Shown: positions 24,555-35,659, counted from the first letter of the stretch. The stretch is 64,000 bases of DNA from Tachypleus tridentatus (GCF_004210375.1 NC_134834.1:39708264-39772263); one strand, 5' to 3'. Made by a program: numbers and translations. The notes: a model not told the origin generated them from the sequence alone.

Positions 24555-24676
24555 TGTGTGTTTTTCTTATAGCAAAACTACATTAAGCTATTTGCTGAGC
24601 TCACCAAGGAGAAGCGAACCGCTGATTTTAACCTTGTAAATGCACAGACTTACCGCTGTACTAGCGGTGGCGCTCC
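24555..24676 (-). repeat. S3 SINE, left arm
   Basis: Reverse copy with tail TGTGTTTTTCTTATAGC, body TTGCTGAGCTCACC and head TACCGCTGTACTAGCGGTGG. Partner 31,551-31,672. Confidence 0.85.
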
Positions 24677-24710
24677 ATTATAGTATGAAAATTGTTAGTT
24701 ACAGAAGATG

Positions 24711-24989
24711 GAAGTCCAGCATGGCCAAGTGTGCTAAGGCGTTCGACTCGTAATCCGAGGGTCGGGGGTTCGAATCCCGGTCGCACCAAACATGCTCGCC
24801 CTCCCATCCGTGGGGGCATTATAATGTGACACTCAATCCCACTATTCGTTGGTAAAAGAGTAGCCCAAGAGTTGGCGGTGGATGGTGATTACTAGCTGCC
24901 TTCCCTCTTGTCTTACACTGCTAAATTAGGGATAGCTAGCACAGATAGCTGTCGAGTAGCTTTGTGCGAAATTCGAAACAAACAAACAA
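24711..24989 (+). repeat. S1 SINE, full length; contains the inner edge of the left arm
   Basis: Clean full-length S1: A box ATGGCCAAGTGTG, B box GGGTTCGAATCCC, tail AAATTCG(AAAC)n. Similarity to the right arm ends at about 24,929 inside this SINE. The last 60 bp belong to the spacer. Confidence 0.9.
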
Positions 24990-25380
24990 TACAGTGAATG
25001 GTGGTTCAGAGTTATATTAGTTATTTTGAATAACTGGTTGGGACCCTTCACTCTAGTGTTACTTGTCTGCTAGGCTACTAATTAGTTCCTTACCTTCATA
25101 CCTGGAATGCGAATTTCAGGAGGTAAGTTTATCTTACTTACCCCCAAGTGGTGATATATTATTATTTTGATTTCTTCTTCTTTACTTTGGAGAGCAGTCA
25201 CTTTCCCACAATTGTTTGCTGGTAGTAAAGGGTGATATAGATATGGGACGTTATAGGCTCGAACACCCACATCTCGCTCTCCTAATTTCAACTGATTTTG
25301 ATTGTTTTATTGTTCTTGAATTTCTTCATGTGAGACTGACGATTGGAGGTTAAAACTGACAGTCAGTGTTTCCAACCACA

Positions 25381-25641
25381 ATGTGGTTTCTACGTCATCA
25401 GTCAACTTCAAAATCTAGAGTACAGTTTACATATCACATTATAGCTTGTATTCTGGGGATTCTTTTAATTGGTGCAGCGTCTTTGATTTTTGTTCAGATT
25501 TGTTTTTGTTTATTACAAATATATGTTATACAATATATTAATCATAGAAATACAGTGGAGTTTTATATAAGTAAAAAAAATAACGTATTTAAAAATGTAA
25601 AATATGCCATATATCTGAAGTCTTATTTTACAATAGAGTAA
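25381..25641 (+). CDS. candidate first exon with signal-anchor segment (unrecognised)
   Basis: From ATG 25,381 the peptide has a short basic N-terminus (MWFLRHQSTSKSR) and a long hydrophobic run (HIIACILGILLIGAASLIF), then Phe/Cys/Leu-rich sequence. It lies about 1 kb upstream of the Ig-like exon of gene S on the same strand, so it could encode that gene's signal peptide. No convincing donor site with the needed phase was found. The alternative is a chance AT-rich ORF. Confidence 0.25.
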   Translation: MWFLRHQSTSKSRVQFTYHIIACILGILLIGAASLIFVQICFCLLQIYVIQYINHRNTVEFYISKKNNVFKNVKYAIYLKSYFTIE

Positions 25642-26082
25642 AACTACATTTACTAAAATCATAGTGTGTTGTTGTTTTCAATCAGAAGATACTTTTAAAG
25701 TGACTCTAAAAGCGAAAATTATAAATCTAGTGTTATAATATGAAAAGATCAATGTTGACACTTCGTCTTGTGGTGATGACACCACTTCTAACAGCTTGCC
25801 CTCTGACATTAGTGACATGATCATATTATGCTGCCCGATAACATCCTCGTTTTTGGAAAAACATGGGTTTTCATATTAAGTATTTAAAAAAAAAATTGAT
25901 ATTAAATTTGGTTATTACTCCAACTTGTATATTAATTAATTTAATTTTGCATATCACATACATGTCCATCACCTAATTAGTTTATTAATATTTAATTAAA
26001 TAAAGTATTACTTAGATATTAATTAGGAATTTGCACTTCACCATATATTAATCACATTATTAATTAATCTTTAATTAATAAA

Positions 26083-26405
26083 TCTCCCCCAGTAACATCT
26101 CAACCACCCTCCCTCCTGGTATTGTCCTTTGGCAGATAGTACATGACCAGCAAGATCTGCTCACATCTCTGATGATTCCTGGGCAATGGAGATAACTGAT
26201 GGATCTATCTGCTATCTTCATTGCTCTTAGGTGTCCTTGCACAGTCAACTCGTGAATTAGTTTCATCATTTGAGTCCTGTATTCTGTTGTTATGATTTTT
26301 ACACTTCCCCAGTATAATTTCTCTGTTTGACTTGGTACAGCAATTCCTTCTAATATTCTGCTCTATAAGTGCTTTACCCCTTTGTCTTCTGCTCGAATTT
26401 TTCCC
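26083..26405 (-). mobile_element. Ty3/Gypsy integrase fossil
   Basis: The minus strand encodes a zinc-binding integrase N-domain pattern (HELTVQGH ... SCTICQRTIPGGRV), typical of Ty3/Gypsy polyproteins. Only about 0.3 kb remains, without LTRs, gag or reverse transcriptase. It is broken and old. It lies directly upstream of, and antisense to, the Ig-like exon of gene S. Confidence 0.75.
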
Positions 26406-26759
26406 ATATATTGTCACAAAGATTGTGCAGTGAAAAGTGAAATAGTCGCAATGCCTGGACACATAAAACTTAAACCTGAAAGTATTATACTTGGCGCCCC
26501 ACAGGTGATTCCGTGTGCCCCTGACAGCTATAGGATCAAAAGTTATACCTTTGATGTTTTCAAGTATTATTGGTTTGGAATACGGTGGAATAGCAACAGA
26601 TGATGATAAAATTCGGGTAAACAAAGCCACGGGTGATTTAATGATTTATAAATTTGATTTTTCTGATACCGGTGTTTAAAAGTGCGTTATTGAATACTCA
26701 AGAAACTGGGAGATAAAATCACACAATCCAATTTTCATCACTCATTTCTTGGAAGGTAA

Positions 26760-27700
26760 ATGCTTATAAAAATCGATTTTGGAAGTGTTTAGAAGTTAAA
26801 AAAACCAAAAATCTTTAAATAATGAATCGGATTCCATCCATTTTTACTACAATTTATGTACAGTGTTATAAGTTCGATATATATTTAATGATTGTACATT
26901 AATTTTCCGAAATCCATGAAATCATCTTTCTAACTACCTACATACAGCTCACCGCCATTGTTTCCGTGTTAAGTCTGAGGTGTTAAAATGTTGAAAATCA
27001 AACTTGTCTGCAGATATAAATTTATCATTACGAAATAATTTTTGGTTTATTATTATTTTGTACAATAACTAAATACATACATATATATGAATAAATTTAA
27101 TCAATAGCATTACACAATTAATGAAATTAGACATTCCGTGAAGTCCGAAAACGAGATAACCTCATGTTAGAAATTGGAAAGGTTTTGTTGTTTTCTTTAC
27201 AAGTCATAGAACAAATAATTTTAAAAAATCAAAAGTGTTGAATGATTTCTTTAATCGTCTGTGAAAATATTGAAATTACAAAATGCTACAGTGTTATAGC
27301 AGAAATTTTTTTTGTTACAAACACACAGCCAAGTTCTGGTATTCAGAGACATTGTTTAGCCACTTTTCACATCTAAGCGATGAAACAATACATTCTTATC
27401 ATTTGAAATAAGAAAGTTTGAAGAGCTTATTTGATTAACTATGTCTGTTACTGAGCATATCTTTAGTTCTGATCTGGGTAGACATCTTCATTTGTTGGAA
27501 GTTAATATTAAACACGTCACATATTAATGAAAAAGACAAACTTACAGAATAAATACAGCACTGCGTGTTGTTTACTCGCTATTCCGTAAACCAGAAAAAC
27601 ACATGATTTCGTAAATAATTTAAATTCTTTTGGTTTATGTTCTTTCTTACGCTTCACTTTATTTTCCGTCCAGTCATGTTATATATTTTTTAATTACGAT
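26760..27700. other. intron of gene S, nothing recognised
   Basis: AT-rich sequence with no repeat or exon seen before the S1 SINE at 27.7 kb. Confidence 0.45.
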
Positions 27701-27704
27701 TGAT

Positions 27705-27985
27705 TGTTTGTTTGTTTGTTTTTTAATTCCGCGCAAAACTACACGAGGGCTATCTGCGCTAGCCGTCTCTATTTTAGCAGTGTAAGACTAGAGGGAAGGC
27801 AGCTAGTCATCACCACCCACCACCAACTCTTGGGCTACTCTTTTACCAACGAATAGTGGGATTGACCGTCTCGTTATAATGCCCCCACGGCTGAAAGGGC
27901 GAGCATGTTTGGTGTGATGGGGATTCGAACCTGCGACCCTCAGATTACGAGTCGAATGCCTTAACAAATCTGACCATGCCGGGCC
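27705..27985 (-). repeat. S1 SINE, full length, in an intron of gene S
   Basis: Reverse-strand full-length copy from (TTTG)n through TCACCACCCACCACCAACTC, a B box GGGGATTCGAACC and the head GACCATGCCGGGCC. TTTAATTAC occurs on both sides and may be part of the target duplication. Confidence 0.9.
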
Positions 27986-28002
27986 TTTAATTACCAAAAT
28001 TT

Positions 28003-28089
28003 GCGTTTTTCATATAGCAAAGCTACAAAGGGATAACCACTGTATCTACCGAGGGGAAATTGAACCCTTAACTTTAGCATTGTAAATCC
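28003..28089 (-). repeat. S3 SINE, partial
   Basis: TTCATATAGCAAAGCTAC tail, TCTACCGAGGGGAAATTGAACCC B-box region and TAGCATTGTAAATCC. The head end is missing. Confidence 0.75.
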
Positions 28090-28293
28090 TTATTTATTAT
28101 TAATTATGAAAATACATTGAGTTGAAACCTCCTGTGACTTACGATACAATAGATAAAGAGCAAGATAAGCCATCAACTATATTTGTTGGATTTTGTTTAT
28201 ACCTTACAGGATTTCCAATGTATGAGCTTTCACGAAGAAAAGTAGTTAATAATTTGTTATGAGCCTAAAGTGTCATATCAGGTCAAAAATTCC

Positions 28294-28411
28294 CCTAGTG
28301 GACCAGCAAAATGTCTGCGTGCTTCCAATGCTAGAAACCGGGTTTCGATATCCGTGATGGGCAGAGCATAGATAGCCTATGATGTAGTTTTATGCTAAAT
28401 TCCAAACAAAC
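28294..28411 (+). repeat. S2 SINE in gene S intron
   Basis: CCTAGTGGACCAGCAAAATG head, GCTAGAAACCGGGTTTCGAT B box, GGGCAGAGCATAGATAGCC and AGTTTTATGCTAAATTCC tail. Ends 66 bp before the Cys-rich exon. Confidence 0.85.
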
Positions 28412-28799
28412 AGTGCCAAATAGTATTTCTTATGTCAACAATACTTGAACTACGAACCATCTTATACTTTATTTTAGCATGCGTACAACCTAGTGAAAAC
28501 TACCAATGTCCTGAAGGATTCATACTGAGAAAAAACCTGTGTTGTAAGTTGTGCTTTCCTTTAAAGCGTTTATATGTGTGATCAGTATTTGTGAATTCTA
28601 ATTTTTAAATAAATCGAAAAAGGGAAAACTGTTTTGAACAAACTAAGTAGTAAATTAGTTATTATATTCTTCATCCATTATTTTATTTTTAATTGCTAAA
28701 GTTAACATTGTTTACATTTCAAGCTTTTTTTCTTAGATCCAAGTCAACCAGGAACTGAGAAAGAAACATACGTTCCTTCTCCAAGGAAAAGTAAGTTAT

Positions 28800-29880
28800 G
28801 CTCCATATAAGATTACGTAAAACGTACCATTAACGTGAGACAATATGTGTGGAAAGGTTGGTGACAAAATGTCGTGATGGAAAAATATTACTGTGACGAT
28901 GTTTGTGTTGACGCGTGTTGTTCTTTCTTCCCATTAAATTTCTTCAATTCCTTGTTCATGAAGGTAAAAAATGTAGTAATGTGTGAAGACACGATCTCTT
29001 ATAATATTCCAGTACATTGTGGACATTATTTTCTATTCTAAATAACAAATCTCTTACCATTTCACCACTCATAGCAACTTAGGTAAAACATGATTCATTA
29101 AACCACGTCTATCATTCCCACGAATTCACCGTTCACAGTTTGAGCTTTTCTGTTGTCTGAAGTAAGTTTTGGACCAGTAATTGCATGCCATAAGTATTTT
29201 CCTCCTCCTAGTATTGTTGTATTATTTAAACCTTGACTATTTTAGAAAAACTGGTTGACTAGAGCAGAGTTTTAGATTTGTTTACAACATAAAGACCGTC
29301 CATGCACGTTCCCTTTGAATTGTTACCGATAGTTTTCCAATATATTCTCTTTCGTTTGTAGTTCATTTAGACACTAATTACAGATTTCTTTGAATAGTGA
29401 AACATATAAACAGTATTCAGTTTACAAATTGCTAGTAAGTCAGTGTCGACAATCATTCATCCTTGGAAGTCTGAGAACTCGTTACTTTTGCCTTTTGTCT
29501 TGTTACGAATATATATATCTGCTGTAATGGTGGTCAGTCACGTGACGCATCAAATGATTATCCTGATTTGATATGAAAACACAGTCAGTGTATTTGGTTG
29601 TCATAAGATATGATAAGTAAATATTTTTACTTGGATTATCAAGGAAGAAAGTAAATCTAAAGTGATACTTTACACTTCTTTACCTGTACTGTTTTATCCA
29701 TATGCATTAAACTTATACGTGTTTGAATAAAGAGTGAAACTTCTTCGATTCCAGTAACTCAGAATGCTGTAGTTATCTTGTTATTTTCACTGTAAGTATA
29801 CCAAATGAAACGTAGCCTCCTCCAATACTATCATATAACAAAAACAAATTGCACTTGACTTTCTTTTTAACTTATATTTT
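28800..29880. other. intron of gene S, nothing recognised
   Basis: No SINE head, ORF or tandem repeat seen between the linker and transmembrane exons. Confidence 0.45.
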
Positions 29881-30600
29881 TCCATTTCAGCACCATCCAT
29901 GTTAGAACATCCGATTCCATTGGTAACTGCTGCAGTAGGAATACCACTTTTGTTAATTTCTTTAAGGCAAGAACAAAACAGTATTTTTTTATGTTTTGTT
30001 GAATAGATCTTAATATAATTTCTATGTTATTAATAGTTGAACCATGTGTGTATACACTTAATAATGAATTTAAAGGGGCTGAGAAATAAAAAAAATATTA
30101 GTTACTTTCTTTTAATTAAAATTATAAATAATCAAAAGGTTACAAACGCTTGCATTAATAAGAAATATATAAGGGGAAATTAGCATCAATAGTTTACAAT
30201 AAAGTGTATTTTAAGTGTGGAGATTCACTTAAAGCTTAAATTGTGGATCACTTTTTACAATATTACAAGTTCTTCTGATGAAAAACATTCCTTGTAAGTA
30301 TGTTATTGTTCAACCTGTTTTTTATATGTAAATACAATAAGGTACTGTGCGTGTCAGTAGAAATACTTGAAATTGAAACGTGTAAAATATGGGTAACCTA
30401 AACTATTACAATTCGAGTACTTGAGATAAATATAAAAGGCATTTTCATTCAAAAAAGTTCTTTAACTAATTAATGATTTCCAGTTTATTTCAATATGGTC
30501 TTAAAATTGAAATTTATTGCGAGTGTAATAATTATTAAATAATCCCTCTTAAACTCTAACATTTTATTCCTGTTTACATTCGTTAATTTTATTTTAAAGA

Positions 30601-30700
30601 GATGCAACAGGGGTCAACTTGCCATGTCCACCGTAGGGAACTGAACCCGCCTATTTTAGTGTTATATGTTCATATACTTACTGACGTTCCACTGGGAGAG
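30601..30700 (-). repeat. possible old S3 SINE
   Basis: TCCACCGTAGGGAACTGAAC, TAGTGTTATATG, ACTTACTGACGTTCCACTGGGAGAG follows the S3 reverse-strand order, strongly diverged. Confidence 0.4.
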
Positions 30701-31298
30701 AACGTCTCTGTGGCTGTCGTTGTTAAATATTATTATTTCTAGATTATAATTATTTTCCATTTTTAATTGACATAAACACTGATGTACAAATAAGAGTCAA
30801 ATTAAATCATCTGTGTTATTTATTAGCGCTTTTCATTTGTAGTGTCATAATTTGGAAGTGCAATTGTTGTGGATGTAAAACAGTAAAATCAGTAAACACA
30901 GAAGACCATGCAAATAAAGATGACAGAAAAAAAATTAAATATTCACTTCTAGCACAAAAAGTATCAGTATTTTATCTCATGGTTTTCATTGATCTGGTCA
31001 CATATAAGGGAGACAATTCTTCATGTCGTCAGATAACTTTTCATTAATTATGAATTTACGTAAATTCCGTCCAGGGGACCAATACTTGCGCTAATGTATA
31101 ATAATATTTTCTTCATTACCATTTAAGCCGTCTCCAAACCTTTAATAAATGTTTATTCTATAGATTTGTACTGCATGACTCTGTTTATGAGTCATTACCT
31201 CGTAAAGTTGGCTCTCACTCATTCCATTTAGTAGTAGAGAGACATATATACGTATGATGTATAATGTGAGGACTTCCATCCTTCATATACTACGATTG

Positions 31299-31514
31299 CT
31301 AATTTAGTAGTGCAAGACTAGAGGGAAGGCAGCTAGTCATCACCACCCACCGCCAACTCTTGAGCTATTCTTTTGCCAACGAACAGTGAGATTGACCGTC
31401 ACATTATAATGCTCCCACGGCTGAAAGGGCGAGCATGTTTGGTGCGACCGGGATTCGAACCCCCGACCCTCGGATTACGAGTCGAACGCCTCAGCACACT
31501 TGCCATGCCGGGCT
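31299..31514 (-). repeat. S1 SINE cut by the inner edge of the right arm
   Basis: Mirror of the S1 at 24.7 kb, but its 3' tail (about 60 bp) is missing and replaced by spacer sequence. Head GGCATGGCAAGTGTGCTGAGG and B box GGGTTCGAATCCC intact. Confidence 0.9.
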
Positions 31515-31550
31515 TCCATCTACTGTAACTATCAATTTTCATACTATAAT

Positions 31551-31672
31551 GGAGCGCCACCACTAGTACAGCGGTAAGGCTGTGCATTTACAAGATTATA
31601 ATCAGCGGTTCGTTTCTCCTCGGTGAGCTCAGCAAATAGCCTGATGTAATTTTGCTATAAGAAAAACACACA
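31551..31672 (+). repeat. S3 SINE, right arm
   Basis: Mirror copy of 24,555-24,676: CACTAGTACAGCGGTAAGG head to CTATAAGAAAAACACACAC tail. Confidence 0.85.
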
Positions 31673-31753
31673 CTAAACAAGCATTTGTAGGTGACAGTGT
31701 GTTCATCCGCATAAAAGTAGGTCGAAGTTGTTTAAATGACCTTATTAATAACT

Positions 31754-31986
31754 AAAAATACTTATGTTTGTTTTTTGAATTTCGCACAAAGCTACTCGAG
31801 GGCTATCTGTGCTAGCCGTCCCTAATTTAGCAGTGTAAGACTAGAGGGAAGGCAGCTAGTCATCACCACCCTCATCCAACTGTTGGGCTACTTTTTTACC
31901 AACGAATAGTGGAATTGACCGTCGCGTAATAACGCCTCCACGGCTGAAAGGGCGAGCATGTTTGGCGCGACGGAAAAATACTTATG
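31754..31986 (-). repeat. 5'-truncated S1 SINE with 13-bp target duplication, right arm
   Basis: S1 body 31,767-31,973 between AAAAATACTTATG repeats, the mirror image of 24,241-24,473. Confidence 0.92.
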
Positions 31987-32229
31987 AGAAACTTTCAGTA
32001 AAATTTCCTTAAACTTTACTTCTTTATATTTATTTAACACATTCTTATGTTCATCAAATAATATTTTTAATAATTTTATTTAGAGTTTCTTTATTGAATT
32101 TATTAAATATTAATTTTTGCATCAATAATTCAACATTAATAATAAAATGGATTTTTTACAAAATCATTCTAATTGTGAAGTTAAAATGCTTACAACAGAA
32201 GAATAGGGTACACGACTATTGAAAAAGGT

Positions 32230-32820
32230 AAACCATATATTTCAAAAGCAAAATATTTTTTCATTAAAATATTTTAGATTGATATAATTATCAATTATTT
32301 TGATTTCTAAATCTAAATAATGTGCCTCGTAAGATACTGACGTATTTTCAATTTCTAATTCTACTGTACAAATAGTGTTAATAACATCATTTATCTCAGG
32401 ATTTTTTACACTAATTAAATCATATCTGTAAGTTAAAGCAAAAATGCCTGAATTTAGGTAATGTTCAAAAAACATTTTCTCATAAAAATAACTATATAAA
32501 TTTACAACACAAGTAGAATAGTTAGCGTCCAATGAAACTCCTATTACTTGTTTAAATTACTGGTTATTGAAAAACATATAATTAATATAAATACCGAAAC
32601 TTAATATATCTTTTATGCTTTTGGAGTTAAAGTTTCTTTCTTCCGATACTATGAAAGAATAACACAATTGTTCAATTAATGAATTTATAACGGAAATTGA
32701 ATCTTTTAACAGAATTGTGGAGAACAATGTAGTTAAGTCAATTGTTGGACCATTCTTTACTTGTACAACATAACTTGACCATTCTAACCACTCACTGTTG
32801 TATATGCTTACAAAAAACAT
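32230..32820 (-). mobile_element. reverse-transcriptase fossil, right arm
   Basis: Mirror copy of the fossil at 23.4 kb with the same recognisable palm-domain pieces. It is broken and has no ends. It adds no second insertion event. Confidence 0.6.
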
Positions 32821-33187
32821 TACTTGACCCTTCCAACCCTTTCCGTTGTTTCAATTAACAGTAACGTTTTCTGCCTAGAAAATGAGAACCAAACGACAGA
32901 AAGATTAAAGGTGAACAAAACCATAACGCTATCTTCAAACCTATTTCTAATAATAGAACAATGCATTACAACAATAATTTAAGTGGACAAAGTCAAATCC
33001 CCTAGTGACCCAGTGTTATGTCTGCGGAATTAAAACGATGGAATCCAGGTTTCAACAGTCAAACGAAACAAAGTCAAATAAAACTTAAATGAACGTCGTA
33101 GTTGTAATTGGCATAAAATAATGATACATTAAATATATTTTTATTCATAAATACTTTGAATTAGTAATTGACTATTGTCGAGAAACT

Positions 33188-33294
33188 TTGTAGTTAAGCA
33201 CAAAACTACACAACGTGCTCTGACCATTGCATGTATCGAAACCTGCTTTATAGCGTTGTAAATTCTGCAGACATACCACTGTGCTGCAAGGGAA
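33188..33294 (-). repeat. S2 SINE, right arm
   Basis: Mirror of 22,933-23,039, with GTTAAGCACAAAACTACAC tail and CAGACATACCACTGTGCTG head. Confidence 0.8.
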
Positions 33295-33947
33295 TGTGTG
33301 TCGAAAAACAAGTAACTTTTTTTAGATGCTCACAGTGAAACTATTAATAATTTTTCCCAATATTTGTTGATGTTTAAAGTATATGATTACTTTTCGATGC
33401 TAAATGTATACAATTATTATAGTTTCAATGTTGATGATACAATAGAACTACAGTTCTTTTCAAATCAGACCGTTGGGAACTCGCAACAATCAAATCAATT
33501 AAGGAATCGGCGCATTGACGTAGAAAGGTAGCTATAGAAGTAATTAAGATAAAGGAGACACTTGATTGGTGGATTAAGGTCTTTGTGAATTATGACAGGA
33601 TCTTAGAGTTCCACGGCGGGAGTGAATATTTTATACTAGTTATAAAAACACACAAAAATGAAATATTTAGTTTTGCAACGTCAAGGTCTTCGTATTATTT
33701 GCACCAATAGCAACACATTAATGACACTTAGTTAAAGGTTTAAATTGCTCATACTCGGTGATGAAGTGAGTAATTATCTGGTCTCGTGGAAACCAGTCTC
33801 TCACGTGAGGTTCTAAAAGTAGTAAATGCTTAGAACTGAATCATGTAATAATGTCAACTGGTTTTGTTGCATTTGGTTGAACAAGGTACAAGAATGACCT
33901 ATTAGAATAACGTGGCTGCTGCACGCAACACAATCATATTTCTGTTA

Positions 33948-34914
33948 CATCCTTGTGCAAATTAATTGAAACAAATGGCCATTTTACAATATTTTCAGCA
34001 TGGCGGCCGGTGTAGGATCGCTGGACCCACTGATTTCCTTTAATAGTCATTTTTTCACACAGACGGCGTAATTTGATGTGTTTTGCAGTACGGTCGATCT
34101 ATTTTTGGGATATATGACGAAATTTTGAGGAATATTACGCCTTTCGAAATTGCGTTAGACTTTCCTCAAAAATGAGGCTATTTGTTTTACTGCTAATCAG
34201 TCGTCTTTCAACCGTCATACACAATGGACGTGACTCCTAGAAAGCGTACAAAGATTGTGACACTGCACGAGCCCACCGGCATGACTTACAGGGAAATCGC
34301 AGACGTTGTTGGTGTTAGCCTATCGACCGTCAGCGGTGTAATCAAGGCCAAGGTGAGTACCGGATCTATCAGTCCGAAACGTAAAGAAAGATGTGGCTGA
34401 AAAAGGAAAACAACGCCAAGAGACGACGCGTACGTGGTTAGGGAGTGTGTGAAAGATCAACGGAAAAGAAGTGACGCCATAAAAAAGAGATTTGGAGATC
34501 AAAGGAATAAAAGTCAGCTATTCAACGTTTCGTCGTAGACTTCTCGATGTCGGTCGAAAGGCAAGGAGACCAGTCAAAAAACAACTTCTTACTCTCCTGA
34601 AAACTCTCCGGACTTAAATCCTGATGAAAATCTTTGGACGATTTGTAAAGAAAGACTTCGGGCAAACGACTGTAATGTGCAAGATAAGCTAATTGAGGCC
34701 ATAATTGAGGTGTGGTACCGCGATCCAAAATTAGTAAAGATTGTAGTCAACTCGTGGACTCGATACCAAAGCGGATTAATGATCTGCTGAAAAATAAAGG
34801 CGGTCATATCATGTATTAATTTGTGAGTAATTTTTGGATTCTCTTAAATAAAACGCAAAAAAATGGAAAAAATCGTAATTTTCTGTCTTGTTTCAATTAA
34901 TTTGCACAAGAGTG
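33948..34914 (+). mobile_element. Tc1-like transposon, internally deleted, right arm
   Basis: Same ends and TA flanks as the left copy (TA at 33,946-33,947 and 34,915-34,916). The start MDVTPRKR and the TGA after KERCG are shared with the left copy. About 424 bp are missing: the sequence jumps from KKQLL to the SPENSPDLNPDENLW region, removing the first two catalytic Asp residues. Small frame changes occur before the jump. The shared stop was present before the duplication; the deletion came after it. Confidence 0.93.
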
Positions 34915-35070
34915 TACATACGTGCAATGTGCAGTCAAGTCCTGGCCTTCTAGTTGATCGAAAACCCATTCAAAGGGTTGTCGGACAGTCATTGTGACTG
35001 ACGTAGTTACAAACATACACGAATGTAATACAAGTATTTTCTTTCGGAGAATGAAATTGTCATGAATATT

Positions 35071-35160
35071 TGGTTATCCACTGTCTCTACTGAGGGGAAT
35101 TTATCCCCTGATTTTAGAAACTTAAACCTAAAGATATACCGCTGTGTCATCAGAGGACAT
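35071..35160 (-). repeat. S3-like SINE fragment, right arm
   Basis: Mirror of 20,593-20,679 (TACTGAGGGGAATTTATCCCC, TACCGCTGTGTCATC). Confidence 0.45.
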
Positions 35161-35659
35161 CATGAATATTAATACTAGAACCACAAGAGATTCAAGAACA
35201 GGAATAATTTTTGATACAGATCAAACAATCCTACCTAAAACAATAGCCCACAGTTATTTTTATATATATTTAGGCTGGTACTGAAATATAGCATTAATAT
35301 ATAAACTTTTCTTAATTTGTGAACAACTTGAAATTTAATAGCTGTGTTTGTCCTTATGTTTTACCATTTTACTGTAAATCAAGATCAGTAGTTAACTGAT
35401 ATGAAAATAAACTTTTGTTGTAAACTATGAGTGTTGCCTCATTTTAACACATTAATTACATATTTATCATCAACACATTATATTTCCGAAACTGTAGGTA
35501 TATCTAGCAGCCTTGTTTCATGAAGAATGTGATTATTTGGACAGAATCGTGCATTAAAATATATTTACTGGTATATGATCTATAAAATATAAATGTATCG
35601 TAAGGTTACAATTCATGCGTTGCCCCGTTAAACAATTAGATCTAGATTCTAGGCCTAAT

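Larger units (their letters stand above)
14202..24929 (+). repeat. left arm of a large inverted duplication
   Basis: Reverse-complement partner of 31,299-40,690. Paired landmarks include: S3 at 14.8 and 40.0 kb; the 74-codon ORF at 14.4 and 40.2 kb; a translated stretch identical over 68 codons at 18.6 and 36.9 kb; S1 at 19.8 and 35.7 kb; Tc1 at 20.8-22.2 and 33.9-34.9 kb; the RT fossil at 23.4 and 32.8 kb; and a truncated S1 with its target duplication at 24.25 and 31.75 kb. The arm is 10.7 kb against 9.4 kb on the right because of private insertions and deletions. The outer edge is sharp (CTAGTAGAATTGAATGG at 14,202). The inner edge lies inside an S1 SINE. Confidence 0.93.
26431..31047 (+). 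pseudogene. gene S: Ig-like, Cys-rich, single-pass membrane receptor-like gene with a broken Ig exon
   Basis: Five exons fit with compatible intron phases: Ig-like 26,431-26,755 (1-1); Cys-rich 28,478-28,543 (1-1; CVQPSENYQCPEGF..LC); linker 28,737-28,790 (1-1; PSQPGTEKETY); transmembrane start 29,891-29,966 (1-2; PLVTAAVGIPLLLIS); and end of membrane segment plus tail 30,843-31,047 (SVIIWKCNCCGCK to stop). Donors are GTAAAT, GTAAGT and GTAAGT; the fourth is AAG|GCAAGA, a GC-AG type. The Ig exon has the B-strand Cys (VIPCAP) and a GDLMIYKF..SDTGV*KC F-strand motif. Its Tyr codon is TAA and its two halves differ by one frame, so it is inactivated or skipped. Upstream exons were not found. The order recalls membrane Ig/TNFR-like receptors; ZPBP/Sp38 is a weaker alternative. 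No symbol is assigned. Confidence 0.55.
24930..31298. other. spacer of the palindrome
   Basis: Single-copy DNA between the inverted arms, holding gene S, one Gypsy fossil, an S1, an S2, one or two S3 copies, and an AT-rich tract of ATTAATTAAT-type runs (about 25,920-26,085). No part of it was found again outside except the distant exon similarity of gene S to gene B. Confidence 0.85.

Noticed and set aside
27803-27997. ORFs across SINE bodies (also 31,399-31,587, 17,224-17,463, 24,187-24,405)
   Set aside because: They are read-through of S1 SINE sequence. The repeated peptide (TKHARPFSRG) is a by-product of the SINE body.
28478-28543. Assigning gene S or B to the TNF receptor superfamily or to ZPBP outright
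   Set aside because: Cys spacing is incomplete, no death domain is seen, and the ZPBP middle region is absent. Only a general Ig/Cys-rich membrane protein call is supportable.
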